Shown here: positions 38,041-48,410 of the stretch, one piece after another
Numbering within the stretch: the first letter of the stretch is position 1
Layout: each line of letters begins with the position of its first letter
Assembly: GCA_013396655.1 (NCBI GenBank)
Contig: WBMV01009271.1
Location: 406,314-470,313, forward strand
Direction of reading: 5' to 3'
From: Campylorhamphus procurvoides
Taxonomy: Eukaryota > Chordata > Aves > Passeriformes > Dendrocolaptidae
DNA: 64,000 nucleotides
Made by a program: the position numbers and the translations under genes
The notes under the pieces: model-generated
What the model saw: the letters and a program-made list of their open reading frames with translations, nothing else
The model's database searches: none
Told to the model about the DNA's origin: nothing

Positions 38041-38466
38041 TGCAATTCTGTTAGGACCTAATTCTGACAACAATATGCATCATTATAGTGGGATCTGATA
38101 AAGAGCAAACACTGGAGGCATTACACGTCTTTAGAAGAATCAGACTTCCTACCTTAGCAAGAGTGATAGAAGGTAAGTCCCCCTTTAAAGAAAGTTGTAA
38201 GTAAAGCCAGGCAGCAGTTGCAGTGAATTGAGTCCTTTCAGTCACTGTATACATGCAGCAGTTCTGCAATAAGGGAAAAATATAATGGGAGGAGCAGCTG
38301 TGAACGAGTGACCTCCTGAAGCTCAGTTCTCTTTGTGAATCGAGCACTGGGAGCCAGTGCCTCTGATTTGCATGGATTATCTCCACTTGAACAGATACAT
38401 TTAAATTAACTGGCACAGGGGCACAGGGATTAAAAAAAAAGAGAGGGAGAGAGAAAAAAAGGAAGA
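38041..38466. promoter_or_regulatory. Candidate proximal promoter, left side of CpG island
   Basis: Includes a 7-bp perfect palindrome with a 3-base loop (GCACTGG at 38344-38350, CCAGTGC at 38354-38360), an ATTTGCAT octamer (38366-38373, POU-type) and an adjoining GGATTA (38375-38380, OTX/PITX-type core). These are followed by an ATTTAAATTAAC segment near 38399 that could serve as a TATA-like element, then a purine-rich GAGA tract (about 38441-38500). The 121-codon minus-strand frame across 38051-38416 has no recognised domain and is probably chance. The strand of any transcript is not settled. Confidence 0.35.
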
Positions 38467-38481
38467 GTAAGTGAGTGAAGG

Positions 38482-38725
38482 AGCGAGGGGAGCGGAGGAG
38501 AGCGCGGCGGCGAGCGGAGCGGGCGCTCGGCTGGGAGCGCTGGCTCGGGCAGAGCTGCGGCTCAAAGAGCTACAGCTCCCTCTTCATGTCGCAGCCGTAA
38601 GACGAGGAAAGCTGTCATTACGGTCGAGTTTTAAACAGATTCCCCCACCCCCGCCCCTGCTCCCCCCAGCTTACGATGGTCCGTTTGATCAGATTTCTAT
38701 AAGCACTTAATAACTCAGCCTGACG
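38482..38725. promoter_or_regulatory. CpG island, probable promoter or first exon
   Basis: By hand count 22 CpG dinucleotides lie in about 245 bp, by far the densest cluster in the window, with a GC-rich core at 38482-38570 and a C-rich tract at 38641-38669. Small CpG islands in an otherwise CpG-poor vertebrate region usually mark promoters or first exons. Plus-strand donors GTAAGT (38467) and GTAAGA (38597) and a minus-strand donor GTAAGC (intron from 38674) all occur, so direction is ambiguous. The plus-strand frame 38471-38710 starts at GTG, not ATG, and looks like translated UTR. No gene identity is claimed; it could also be a lncRNA promoter. Confidence 0.5.
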
Positions 38726-41700
38726 TGCAGCCAGGGCTTTGGACTGCGAGCCTCAAATTATTATAAATCTGGCAAATCCTGCTAAATGATTTTAAAACAG
38801 AAATATTTTGAACCCAGTAACTTGTACAAGTGGAGATGGGATATTTCCAGGTGTGCTGTGGCAGATTTATCATTTGTGAGTGTACAGGTATCTTTAAAAT
38901 AGTTAAGGGATGGTGGCATTCAAAGCATGCCATGAGGGAAGATCACTAACAGGATGATGATGTGTGCTCCAGCCAATGTTTTCAATGTTATCTAAAATCT
39001 ATCAAGACAAAAGAGAGACAAAAAATTTGCATTCAACCACTTCAGAATTTCTCCCTTATTACCATAAATACCACAAACATTACCTGTTGCATGCTCCTGA
39101 TTTGATTTAAATGCAGTACTTAAGCTGATTAGAGAACTATGAGAGTATGTTCAACCCCCTTGAACCTGCAGCCAATCCAAGAGGAATCCTGAACGAAACT
39201 TTGTTTCTTTTGTTTAGAATATTACAAATAAGTTGTTTTTTACACCATGGTATAGAATTTTGTAAACCTCTACATGGATTCATCCTGCTTAGAAATTAGA
39301 CCAAAACTTATCAAAAGATGAATGGCTGGTCACATGTTCTTTCATCAATGTCTGAAAATGGGAAAAGATGCAATTGCATTCTTTAAGAATTATTAATTGA
39401 TTAAGAATTAATTGATGTGATTTGGTGGGACAAAATGGCCTATATTAGCCCAAAAAGCACTTGAACATAGTCTTGTAAGAAACATATCATGCTGTAAAAT
39501 ACTGCTTGTTCAGAGATCGATAGAATGAAAATGTCTACAGAGACAACCATGGCTAAATTCTGCCTCCAGTTCATTTGCAGATCAAGCTGAGTCCAGCATG
39601 AGTCTGTTCCTGTTTCACATACCTGGGGTAAAGCCTATGAATAGTCTGTGTAGGATCCCAGCATTTACTTGTAACACAGAATCTGGAATGGTGCCTCTAT
39701 CTGAATAGAATATAAGGTAAGTACAATACTTAATCTAGTAATACTACCTGGAAATATCACATTTACAGTAAAATTTGCCACAGATAAATGATCATATAGA
39801 CATTAGTGGTGAATATATTTGGATTTTCTAAAAAATGCTATGAGACGCAGTTTTTGATGTACTCCACAAAGTGGTTCCTCTGAGAAATGTTCTTGCTTTG
39901 GGTGTTTGATTATTTTATTATGAGAGGGAAGGACCCTTCAAACAGATTCTGTCTATCTGAATATTTACCCAGGTGGTATTTACCCTGACTGGAATATCAT
40001 CATTCCCTGTGCACTCTCCAGAACTTCTCAGCTATTTTCTTTTGTCATATCTTACTCATTTGTTGGACCCCAAATTTTATTTCTTATTTTCTCAGTTGTT
40101 CTTTTTCCAGTGACCACACACCAGGTAATAACAGATGAATTTGACTCCAGCAGGGCACTCAGAACTCTAGTCTTGATATCAAACCTGTATATGATAGCTG
40201 TGTAAAGCAGCCTCCTGGTTGATAGATGGCTTTGAAAAAGATGGACTGTGAACCAAATTTGCTCTTATTACTCTGCACCCTGCAATGCACTCCTCAGTCC
40301 TGCAAGTATGCCAAGCTGATAATGGCATAGCTGTTCAGACCCACTAACCTCTATGTTACCAGCAACAGGGAATCCTAGAGAAAGGAAGAAATACCCAGTA
40401 ACAAGAGGGATGATCACCTTAAAGGTACAGGGAAGAGGAAATGCCAGTGTGAGGAATCGAGGCAACCATGGAGGAATCATGAAAAATTACAAGGACAATG
40501 AGAACTGGATGCAGAATATGTATCTTTACTACTCTCTGGAAAGATACGTATGTTTGCAATGTCATCAAGACAAGACTGGAGGCAATGTTAAATGAAGATA
40601 TGGATTTGAGGAAATGGTGTAAGAAAGAGTGACAGGAGATTTATGGGCACTTGTTGAGTGAGGGGTCATATAAGAGATACCTCAGGAGAGATTGGTGAGC
40701 CAGGAAAGCCTGCAACAAAAATAACAAGTGGAGCAATCTGGGAAGCAGAGGAAAACGAAAGAATATGCTTGCCATCTGGGAGACTAAAAAAGTACAACAG
40801 ACAAAACCAAAACAGGAGGTAGAAAGGAAGTGGAAAAGTTAATTCCAGAAAAAAAATTGTAGGAGTCTAGCATCCAAAGAGGAGTGAGAATGTTAGAGAA
40901 GTTAGTGAGGAGAGATGAACAAAAGGAGAGATCATGTGTTGAACAGAAGGCAAAATAGACTAAGAGAAAATAGTGTCTGCATGAACAGGGAGCCTATGTT
41001 AACCAGAAACAACTAATTTGTCACTAGATCAATTCCACAGAGCAGGATGTGAGGTCATTTTGCAAGAAGGAGGATGTGGGATGTGGGTGGAAAAGGAAAA
41101 AAGTATTCCTCTAGGAATAGAGAAGAATCCTTTTTTTTATTTTAATTTTCTCCAACAGAAAAGTGATGCTATAAAATTCCCACTGGAATAAATCAAAGAT
41201 GATTAGACTAAATAATTTCATTTTAGGCAGGTGGAAAATGCCTAGAAAGTGAATACTCATGGGAGTGGTAGCTGGCTGAATATCCATGGAAAAAATTAGG
41301 TCTGGGATCCACACTGTTAAAAAAAGAACCTTTAGAAACACATGGAAACATTGGTAGAGGTTAATGTCACCTTCATATCTTCTTACTGCACACAAGAAGA
41401 AAATCTGCTCAATGAAAATGGAGCTATGGTTGAGGAAATATTAGTGAATGATCAGGAAAGAGAAGGTAAAATTACATAGTGAGACCAAGGTACTGAGACG
41501 TACAAACTACTCAGGAAAGATCTGAAGAACAGCTAAGGTCTAACTGCCTTCTGATACTCCGATAGATTAGAAAGGATAAAGAAAGGGTGGCATGCGTCAA
41601 GCAGAATATGTTTGGACCAAACAAATGGGTATGATTACCAAGCAGTCAACAGCCAGCACGAGATGAAACTATCACCATCTTTCTTCTAATAAGCAATACA

Positions 41701-42399
41701 GATACTATGAGAAAACTTGTCCCCAGCCAGCCCATGTGGTAAGCACACTTAAATGAAAAGAAATAATCAATAAACATAAGGCTTTATGGCTCAAAGGGCA
41801 AATTTTGTTAATCTAAAAGATCTTCTTAGTGAAATTAGACAGACTAGACTATTCAGGACCTTGACTATGGAAGACCCTTGGAATTTCTTTGAATCAAAGG
41901 AGCTAAAGATACATTGAATGTGCAGCTGATGAAGGGAAGAGAATGCATGGAAAACTGGTCAAACTGTTCCACAGAAACAAAGAACTCCTTCAAGATTACT
42001 AGAGACATGCAAGACACAGGATAAAATAAAAAAGGTATATCAAGGTGTACACGTCAAAAGGTGTACTAGAGCTCAAAATTTAAAGTGAAAATTGTCAGCA
42101 GTCAAATATTTAAATAAGGAGCAAAGCAATCTTCATGCAGATGAGACCAAATGGCACTTCAATACAAGGGAGGTAAAGAAAATCTATTTACAATTAAAAT
42201 CTAAGTGACTACTTCATGTATATTTTCAGAGGGGAAAGAGTATAAATAATGGGAAAGAACCTGTGGTGATAGGAATTATCAAACTGGAAGCAAAACTAGA
42301 AGTATAATGTACTCAGGACAGGGAAAGGTATCAAACAACCTCCATTTCACAATCTGACAAAAAAGGGAACATGAAATCCCAAACCTGGTAGGAAGCAGC
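38726..42399. other. Non-coding, purine-rich on the plus strand in its right half
   Basis: From about 40340 to 42400 the plus strand is strikingly rich in A and G. This could be upstream sequence of the decayed LINE that follows, but I found no endonuclease-like or other LINE motif to support that. A 15-18-bp unit is imperfectly repeated near 39386-39416. No exon recognised. Confidence 0.5.
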
Positions 42400-42852
42400 T
42401 CAGACATGATACTGGCTGACTGGAAAAGAGCAAACGTATTATCCATTTATGAAAGGGAGACCTATGCAGCTATAAATGAGTTTGACCTCAGTTGCTTTAG
42501 AAGAAATTTTGAAGGAAAAATAATTGAAGACAGGGAGGTAAATGGAAAATGGGATAACATACAAAAAGGATTTACTAAAGATGGATCATACCAAGTGAAT
42601 TTGTTATTACTCTTTAATAAGATAACTGATTTTCTAGACAAAAGATTTGTGATACATCTTATCTATATCTGTGCTGCATATGATACAGCATTACATAGGA
42701 AACAGGGGATTAGGAGAAGAGTTGTAAAGTGGATAAGAGATTGTTAAATGGATAGATGGCAACAGGTGGCACTGAAAGAAGCAGCATCAAACTGCAGGAC
42801 ATTTACTAGCAGGAATTTTCAAAAGTCAGTCTTGGGATCAATCCTTTTATAA
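42400..42852 (+). pseudogene. Decayed CR1/L3-like non-LTR retrotransposon reverse transcriptase
   Basis: The plus-strand frame (42406-42747) keeps landmarks of CR1/L3-type ORF2 reverse transcriptase in the right order: ADWKRANV near the start, a GKIIED segment, QKGFTK followed by NLLLLFNKITDFLD, the motif-A region (here YDTALH where CR1 has a catalytic FDTV-type core), then VVKWIRD. After a stop, shifted frames continue with a LNG-x-MATGG-like piece and a KSVLGSIL piece that matches the conserved QGSVLGP segment. The product would nick-free copy RNA at the target site together with its endonuclease, but this copy lacks the upstream domains and has stops and frameshifts, so it is dead. It is far older than the CR1 at 48.1 kb. 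Exact subfamily is not determined. Confidence 0.75.
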
Positions 42853-43117
42853 GATTCGGCATGAAGAGAGGAATCTAGAGTTTCCATTAAGCTAGAAAAC
42901 GAAGTCATTACAAAAAAGTAACAGTAGGGTTTTTATTACATAAAATACATATACCTAAATGTTTTATATGCACACATGATATATGGTACTATATTTTCCT
43001 ATAATAAAAAAAGAAATATTCATGTCATCTAAAGACATGAGAGTGTGGCCTTATCTGAAATTTTGCTCACAATCTTTGTCCCTTGGAGTCAAGAAAATGT
43101 CCTAAAACTGGAATAAC

Positions 43118-43290
43118 TGCAGAGAGGTGCAATTGCAATGGCTGGCAGACTGGAGAGCTACCTCTCAGGGAGGAGACTGAAATGCTTTGCTGCTTTTGTC
43201 TGACTAAGCAAAAAGCTGAAAGGGGATATGACTGTTGTGTGTAAATGTATTTATTAGACACCAGATTTGAAAACAGCTAAATAAAGCTAT
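43118..43290 (+). pseudogene. C-terminal ORF2 remnant of the same CR1/L3-like LINE
   Basis: Read in one plus-strand frame from about 43118, the sequence gives QRGAIAMAGRLE, then SGRRLKCFAAFV, a stop, then LSKKLKGDMTVVCKCIY. These follow the conserved CR1/L3 C-terminal pattern of a basic glycine-leucine-glutamate segment, ERLKxLGLFSL, then KRRLRGDMI..YKYI. Orientation and order agree with the reverse-transcriptase relic about 270 bp upstream. The spacing from the WKRANV motif is somewhat shorter than in intact ORF2, so one element with an internal deletion is the simplest reading. The antisense frames here (43067-43581) are shadows. Confidence 0.65.
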
Positions 43291-43575
43291 ATGACAAGGC
43301 TGACAAAGGGGAAAGTAACTCATGCTTAGATAAGAAATGCAGTGATGATACCAACCATCAGAAAGTGAGTTTTCCAGACTTCCAAAAGTTGTAATAGTGG
43401 TAAAGAACCCCAAATCCTCCCGTGTTTTAATGGAGGATGATTCTTCTGTTAAAGATGTCCTCTCACCTGGTTGCCTATGCAATAAGAAGACTAGATTTGA
43501 GAGATTTCTTGTCTTTTGTTCTGTTTCTGTAATGTGTTCCATTGAACTCGGTGACTTCTCCCTCCCCCTTTTTAG

Positions 43576-43789
43576 TGCCAATCAGTGTCTCTGGTGTTGT
43601 TGAAGACTCGAGCAGGCTCAATGGTGTATCTGTCATGCTTCAGAATATGCTGTCTGTAGATGCACTGTGCGTTCTTCCCGCTTCTACTCTTCATTTTGAA
43701 ACCTGTCTGATAAGGAAAGATTATGTCATAGATATAACAATTATTTTAGCATCTGGTACAGAATCTGTTAGGCACTCCATCCAAGATAA
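43576..43789 (+). CDS. Candidate internal exon, unknown gene
   Basis: A strong acceptor (CTTCTCCCTCCCCCTTTTTAG, giving a pyrimidine tract ending at 43575) precedes an open frame that begins PISVSGVVEDSSRLNG and stays open to a GTAAGA donor at 43790. The interval is 214 bp. The peptide has no domain or membrane segment I recognise. The position just right of a LINE relic on the same strand raises the possibility that this is repeat-derived or a non-coding exon. Splice signals are better than average; coding evidence is weak. Confidence 0.22.
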
Positions 43790-44537
43790 GTAAGAAAAAG
43801 AAAAGGAACATTGGATGGAACAAGATAATGTAGTAGAAAAAGACAAGAGTGCAGTTTACCAGGAAAATATTGCTGGAGCAAAAGAAATGAGAAATGCATA
43901 ATAACTTTTAGCATGACAGAGGTCACAGAGCAAGTCAGGCAGAGAGAGTGAAGGATGTAGAAAAGATCAGACAAAATGGACAAAGAAACTCAAAAAAGAT
44001 TTTTTAAGTTTACAAGAGGCTTCATTTTGATTCACTTGTAGAAGAGACCGCTTTGATTTATTTAAATCCACCTGAACATCCTTGCTCTGTAATTGTACAC
44101 CCTGTTAACAAATCTCTGTTGATTAGACAATGGGAAAGCAGGAAAGAATCAATCATTGTTATAACAGCAGAAAAGCCAAATGCTTTCTAACAACTGGCTA
44201 TCACATTAATAGGACATTGCCACACCCCAGAAAGTAAAGTCCGGCAGATACAATTCAGTACCTACAAAATCAGATTAGTATGCAAAAGCACCAATGTGAT
44301 TGCTGTTGGTGCTATTTTTGTTTATTCCCATTCCCAATATAGGCAGATGTGAACATCAACAGTAACCAAACATATACAGATAAAAGAAGAGCTACTGGAT
44401 TTCTCATAACTTATCATAAATGCATGTGCAAACTGTAACTAAACCCCAAATATTCAAAATAATCAATATCAAAAGATTCTACCTGACGTACTTTTTGCAG
44501 AGCTGAAGCTGATTAATTCCAGAAAAAAAGACCCTAT

Positions 44538-44577
44538 GATCTGGTTTCCTAAGGAGAAAAGCAGAGGAAACCAGATC
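44538..44577. repeat. 13-bp perfect inverted repeat
   Basis: Arm GATCTGGTTTCCT (44538-44550) and its exact reverse complement (44565-44577) flank a 14-base purine-rich spacer. It would form a compact hairpin if transcribed. No flanking target duplication or known element was recognised. Confidence 0.8.
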
Positions 44578-44967
44578 CTTGGTGACCCTCTAAATGAAGC
44601 CTTTGAAGGAGGCCAAGCCAGTCAGAGATTTTCTGGCTGAAGAAGTTTCATTGAGAAAAGCTGCTTTGTTAAACTGGAAAAGTTTTGACAAAGTGTTGTA
44701 GATGCCAAGGAAAGCTCTAAGGAAACCTTTGATCCCTTGCAGGTCTCTTTGCAGAGGTGAAGAAATGTGATTCAGCAGCGGTGAGTTTTGGACCTTGTTT
44801 TTCCTGTTTCAGGTATGTAAGACTATGGGCAAATTATTTACTGCTCTGCTTCAGGTAAACTCACTGATAGTAGCAAAGGTGAGGACAAGAATGTAATTTT
44901 CATTCAGAAGCTGTAGAGTCTAGAAACAAACAAACAAAAAAGGTACTTCTATTAATCTAAACCCATT

Positions 44968-45009
44968 TAAACCCCTACTAAATGAAATTAAACCCCTATT
45001 AAATTAAAC
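44968..45009. repeat. 21-bp imperfect tandem repeat, two copies
   Basis: Units TAAACCCCTACTAAATGAAAT and TAAACCCCTATTAAATTAAAC follow one another directly, and a partial related copy (TAAACCCAT) precedes them. The copies differ at several sites, so the duplication is not very recent. Confidence 0.75.
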
Positions 45010-48000
45010 AAAGAAACAATACTCTCTTAATCCTGTGAGGCAGATGCCCTGCTTTATAACTATCTGTTTTAAGTCCAAAGGGTCTATTCTACAGAGAATC
45101 ACAAATTCTGTTGGTCCAAGACAGCAAAGAATCCAATTAGAAAAGAATCCTAACTGAAGAAACCTGAAATTTCCAAAGTTTTTTCTTATCCCAGTCTGTA
45201 CCAAAATCTTCATAAAAGATAAAAACTGGAATTCAGCCCTGGACCAATCCACACAGAAGCTGAGAATCCCAACAGAAATTGACTGGAAAAAGAATGTTCC
45301 ATACATTTTTTTGCAAAATGTTCTGTCTATAAAAAAAAGCAAAGTTGGTGCCTGGTGAGAAACTATTTGACTGGTAAATTCCTGTATAACCTTAATGCTC
45401 CTGTATGCTTGCTGATAGGTATGAGTTTTCCCTTAATTTAGGGATAATCTCTGAAGTAGTTTCATAATATGTATTAAAAAAAAAATCGAAAATTTAATGT
45501 TCTGAATAGTTTGAAGTTTACCTGTAATGTTGAAAGTGATGCTAGTTCGGCCTTCCAAACCCACACCAAGAAATAGTAGAAAATGCATTTAAAACATATT
45601 TAGTAACAGAAGAAAAAGAAATAAAATAAAACATTCCAGAGACCATTGAAACAATTACTGGTATTTTACTTGTAATGACAGCTTTCCCACACTTTATACA
45701 AAGCCTGTTAGGCCAAAATGTGGTGGATAATCTTTATGGAAGAAGGGTGAAATTTAAATCCAGACTCTAGGACTGTATAGTGTAATGAGCAATAGACAGG
45801 CTATGCATTCAATTCCATTAAGTGAAATGTATTTCATTAACAAAAGTGTTAGCAGAATTAAAACCTCACACTAAAGGAATGTAAAAATCATCAGTGGCAG
45901 CCAAAAAGCTGTTACATTATGGCACATATTACAGAACAACTGAGGCTGATGTGGGATTAAATACATATGAAATTAATAAAAAAAGAAAAAAACCTGACAA
46001 AATTGTAGCAAAATTTGAATGCTAATTTATGGCACTTAGTGAAAGAAGCAGGACAGCAGATCATCTGCATATAAATGGCCCCAACACATTTCTTGGTGCC
46101 GTCTGTTACCCTGCTCAAAAGGAAACAAAACACTTTTTTTAACCAGACAAAGATACGTAATAGTCAAACAGAAGATTCATTAAATTTCATTAGTTGAACG
46201 GGAATAATAGTATCATTTTTTAATATAGTCCTGTAAAATTAAGAAATGGTTGAAAGTGAAGTATGCAGTAGAGAAAGCAAGAAAAGATAGGAGAGAAGAA
46301 ATAAGAGAAAATAACACAGTATACCTCCATATTAAAGATAGAAGGCCTTCACATAGACACTATGTTATACATAATTATGCTAACTGACCCTGAGAAACAG
46401 TTTTGTACCTTGTGAGGCTCTGAGCATCAAAAAGGACTCTGAGAAACATCACGCAGGGAAAAAACCCTACCATAAATACCAGGGGACAGAATAAGGTATA
46501 ATACCATAGACTTCCAAATAACAGTATGTAACAACATCACCCATAATTATAGAGGTAAAAAAGATAATACAGGAAAGTTCACTCCAGTAATAATTATATT
46601 CTTATCCACTTTCCAATATTTTTTAAAAGCAAATTGAAAACAAATACTGTAAATATCTATGGAAATTAAACAGTTATTTTAAAATTGTTTGGAATAAAAA
46701 TAATTTTAGATTTTGATTTTATTTTCAGAAAATTATTCTGTCTTTTATTATCTACCTCAGAGGGCCAGCTATTCCTTGTAACTTTTATGTTAAATTTCTA
46801 AAGTGCCTGAAGTTTTTCTCTTTTAGCCACATCAGTGAAAATTTGTATGTATATAAATGTGTTCATCAAGAAATAATTAGAAAACAGCATGTCAATTGAT
46901 GAATGAAAAATAAAAAATCCAAGACATTTGATTTGTTTAATGCGAGATTCTGTTTTACAAAAATTAGTACAAATTTCAGAAGACCTCTATTTTTGAAGTG
47001 TTATCTACTAGTATTCAAGATTTTTTTATCAGAATTCAGTGAGTTTTTTAATCCTGTAGTCATCACACCTGATTGCATTTCTTGATATTACAGCGTAACA
47101 TTAGATACAGCTCTATTACATCTTTTTTTTTTTGAATGTCCAACTGAAACAAATTATATTTGCTAAACTCCATGAAAGAAAGCGATCAGTGAGTTTTTGT
47201 ATAAGTGGAGCTATATTTTCAAAGCTACTTGTGGGATCTTCCTCTTGTGTCTTATAATGTCATCAAACAAGACAAAAGAATTAGTCTATTGTCATTACAA
47301 AAGATCAAGTGTCTCTTCTCTCTGTAAATCCATTAGTGTTTCTGCCTTTAATTGCTGGAATGGCTCAAGGGGTGAGCTGGATATCTGATAATTCCCTCAC
47401 GCTTTTTCAGTGGCAGTGAAATCTAAATCATCCTCCCTAGGTCTTTGCCTCCTTACCTGCATCAGGGATTCCCCTACACATTCCTCTGTAAGGAAATTTC
47501 CACCCTGCTCCAAATTCTGCACACCCAATCATCTTCCCAGAGCACCAGGTCCTCCATCTAGGCAGCTCAGTAGGATTACATAATGACTTCACCATTTTCT
47601 GATCTGTGTCTTTGCAAGTGAAAGAACAGGTCTGCTAACATTTCATATAGGTGCTTTCAATCTGATTCGCTCCGAGACCTTTGGCCTTTTCCTGGCATTA
47701 GTTCACGTTGTTTCTTCTCCTGTTGGATCTCCCCTCAACAGACTCTGCCAGTTTTGGGCTGTGCAATACAAGAGAAGATTAGTCAAGTGAACGCAAGAAT
47801 ATTTGTACCAAGATCATATGGCAATCTCCTCTTTCCTCCCCAGTTACCAATGTAGTATTTTAATACATGAAATGTTCATTTTGCAAGCACCATTTTGAGA
47901 TTTGCTATTTAATTTCAGGAACAATATGATAACTAAGTATATTAAATAACACTCAACTGAGAATGTTCCCGTTTCATACCTTGATTCCTGAAAGGTTAAG

Positions 48001-48103
48001 GGCTATTCTTTAGTTTCCTATTTTCTCTTTCTGATAATTTCAACATAGCTGTACACAGTACAAAAAATTAATGTTTAAACAGCAGCTCTACGGACATTAA
48101 AAT

Positions 48104-48410
48104 GAAACAGCTCTGGGGTCCCCTGCATAGGGACGTGGACCTGTTGGAGTGAGCCCAGAGGAGGCCACAAAGATGATCAGAGGGCTGGAGCACCTCTTTT
48201 ATGCAGACAGGCTGAGAGAGTTGGGGCTGTTCAGATTCCAGGGAGAATCTGGTCAAAGAAGGTGGGGATGCCCCATCCCTGGAAATGTTCAAGGATGGGA
48301 CTTTGAGAAACCTGGTTTAGTGGAAGGTGTTCTTGCACATGGCAGGGGAATTGGAACTAGATGATCTTTAAGGCGCCTTCCAAACTAAAGCATTCTATAA
48401 TTCTGTGACT
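48104..48410 (+). mobile_element. CR1 LINE 3' end, 5'-truncated with internal deletion
   Basis: The segment reads like the avian CR1 3' end: GGACCTGTTGGAGTGAGCCC, GATGATCAGAGGGCTGGAGC, GACAGGCTGAGAGAGTTGGG, then CCCCATCCCTGGAAATGTTC, GGTTTAGTGGAAGGTGTTC, GGAACTAGATGATCTTTAAG, and a degenerate ATTCTATA/ATTCTGTG 8-mer tail ending near 48410. CR1 elements are normally 5'-truncated, as here. About 200 bp of consensus between the GTTCAG segment and the GATGCCCCATCC segment are absent, so the copy has an internal deletion near 48245-48262. Divergence from my remembered consensus is moderate. It cannot move by itself. Overlapping ORFs on both strands are artefacts. This element is the main support for a bird genome. 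Confidence 0.92.

Larger units (their letters stand above)
43790..48103. other. Non-coding stretch with minor repeats
   Basis: No supported exon. A good-looking GTGAGT donor lies at 44780 after a TTGCAG, but the intervening piece is tiny and has no recognised coding content. A 112-codon minus-strand frame at 45004-45342 has no recognisable motif. A hairpin and a 21-bp repeat are listed separately. Confidence 0.55.

Noticed and set aside
38051..38416. 121-codon minus-strand frame in the candidate promoter
   Set aside because: No recognisable domain or paired splice sites were seen, and the interval contains clustered regulatory-type motifs.
38471..38710. 79-codon plus-strand frame over the CpG island
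   Set aside because: It begins at GTG, its Ala/Gly/Arg-rich start merely reflects GC-rich DNA, and its Pro run comes from a C-rich tract. It is better explained as promoter or 5' UTR sequence.
43067..43581. 64- and 125-codon minus-strand frames
   Set aside because: They are largely antisense to the LINE ORF2 remnant and its flank.
44720..44785. Possible micro-exon before a GTGAGT donor at 44780
   Set aside because: The donor looks good, but with two nearby AG acceptors the piece would be at most about 40 bp, too short to judge.
48068..48364. ORFs on both strands near 48.1-48.4 kb
   Set aside because: They lie within the CR1 3' end and are translated repeat, not genes.
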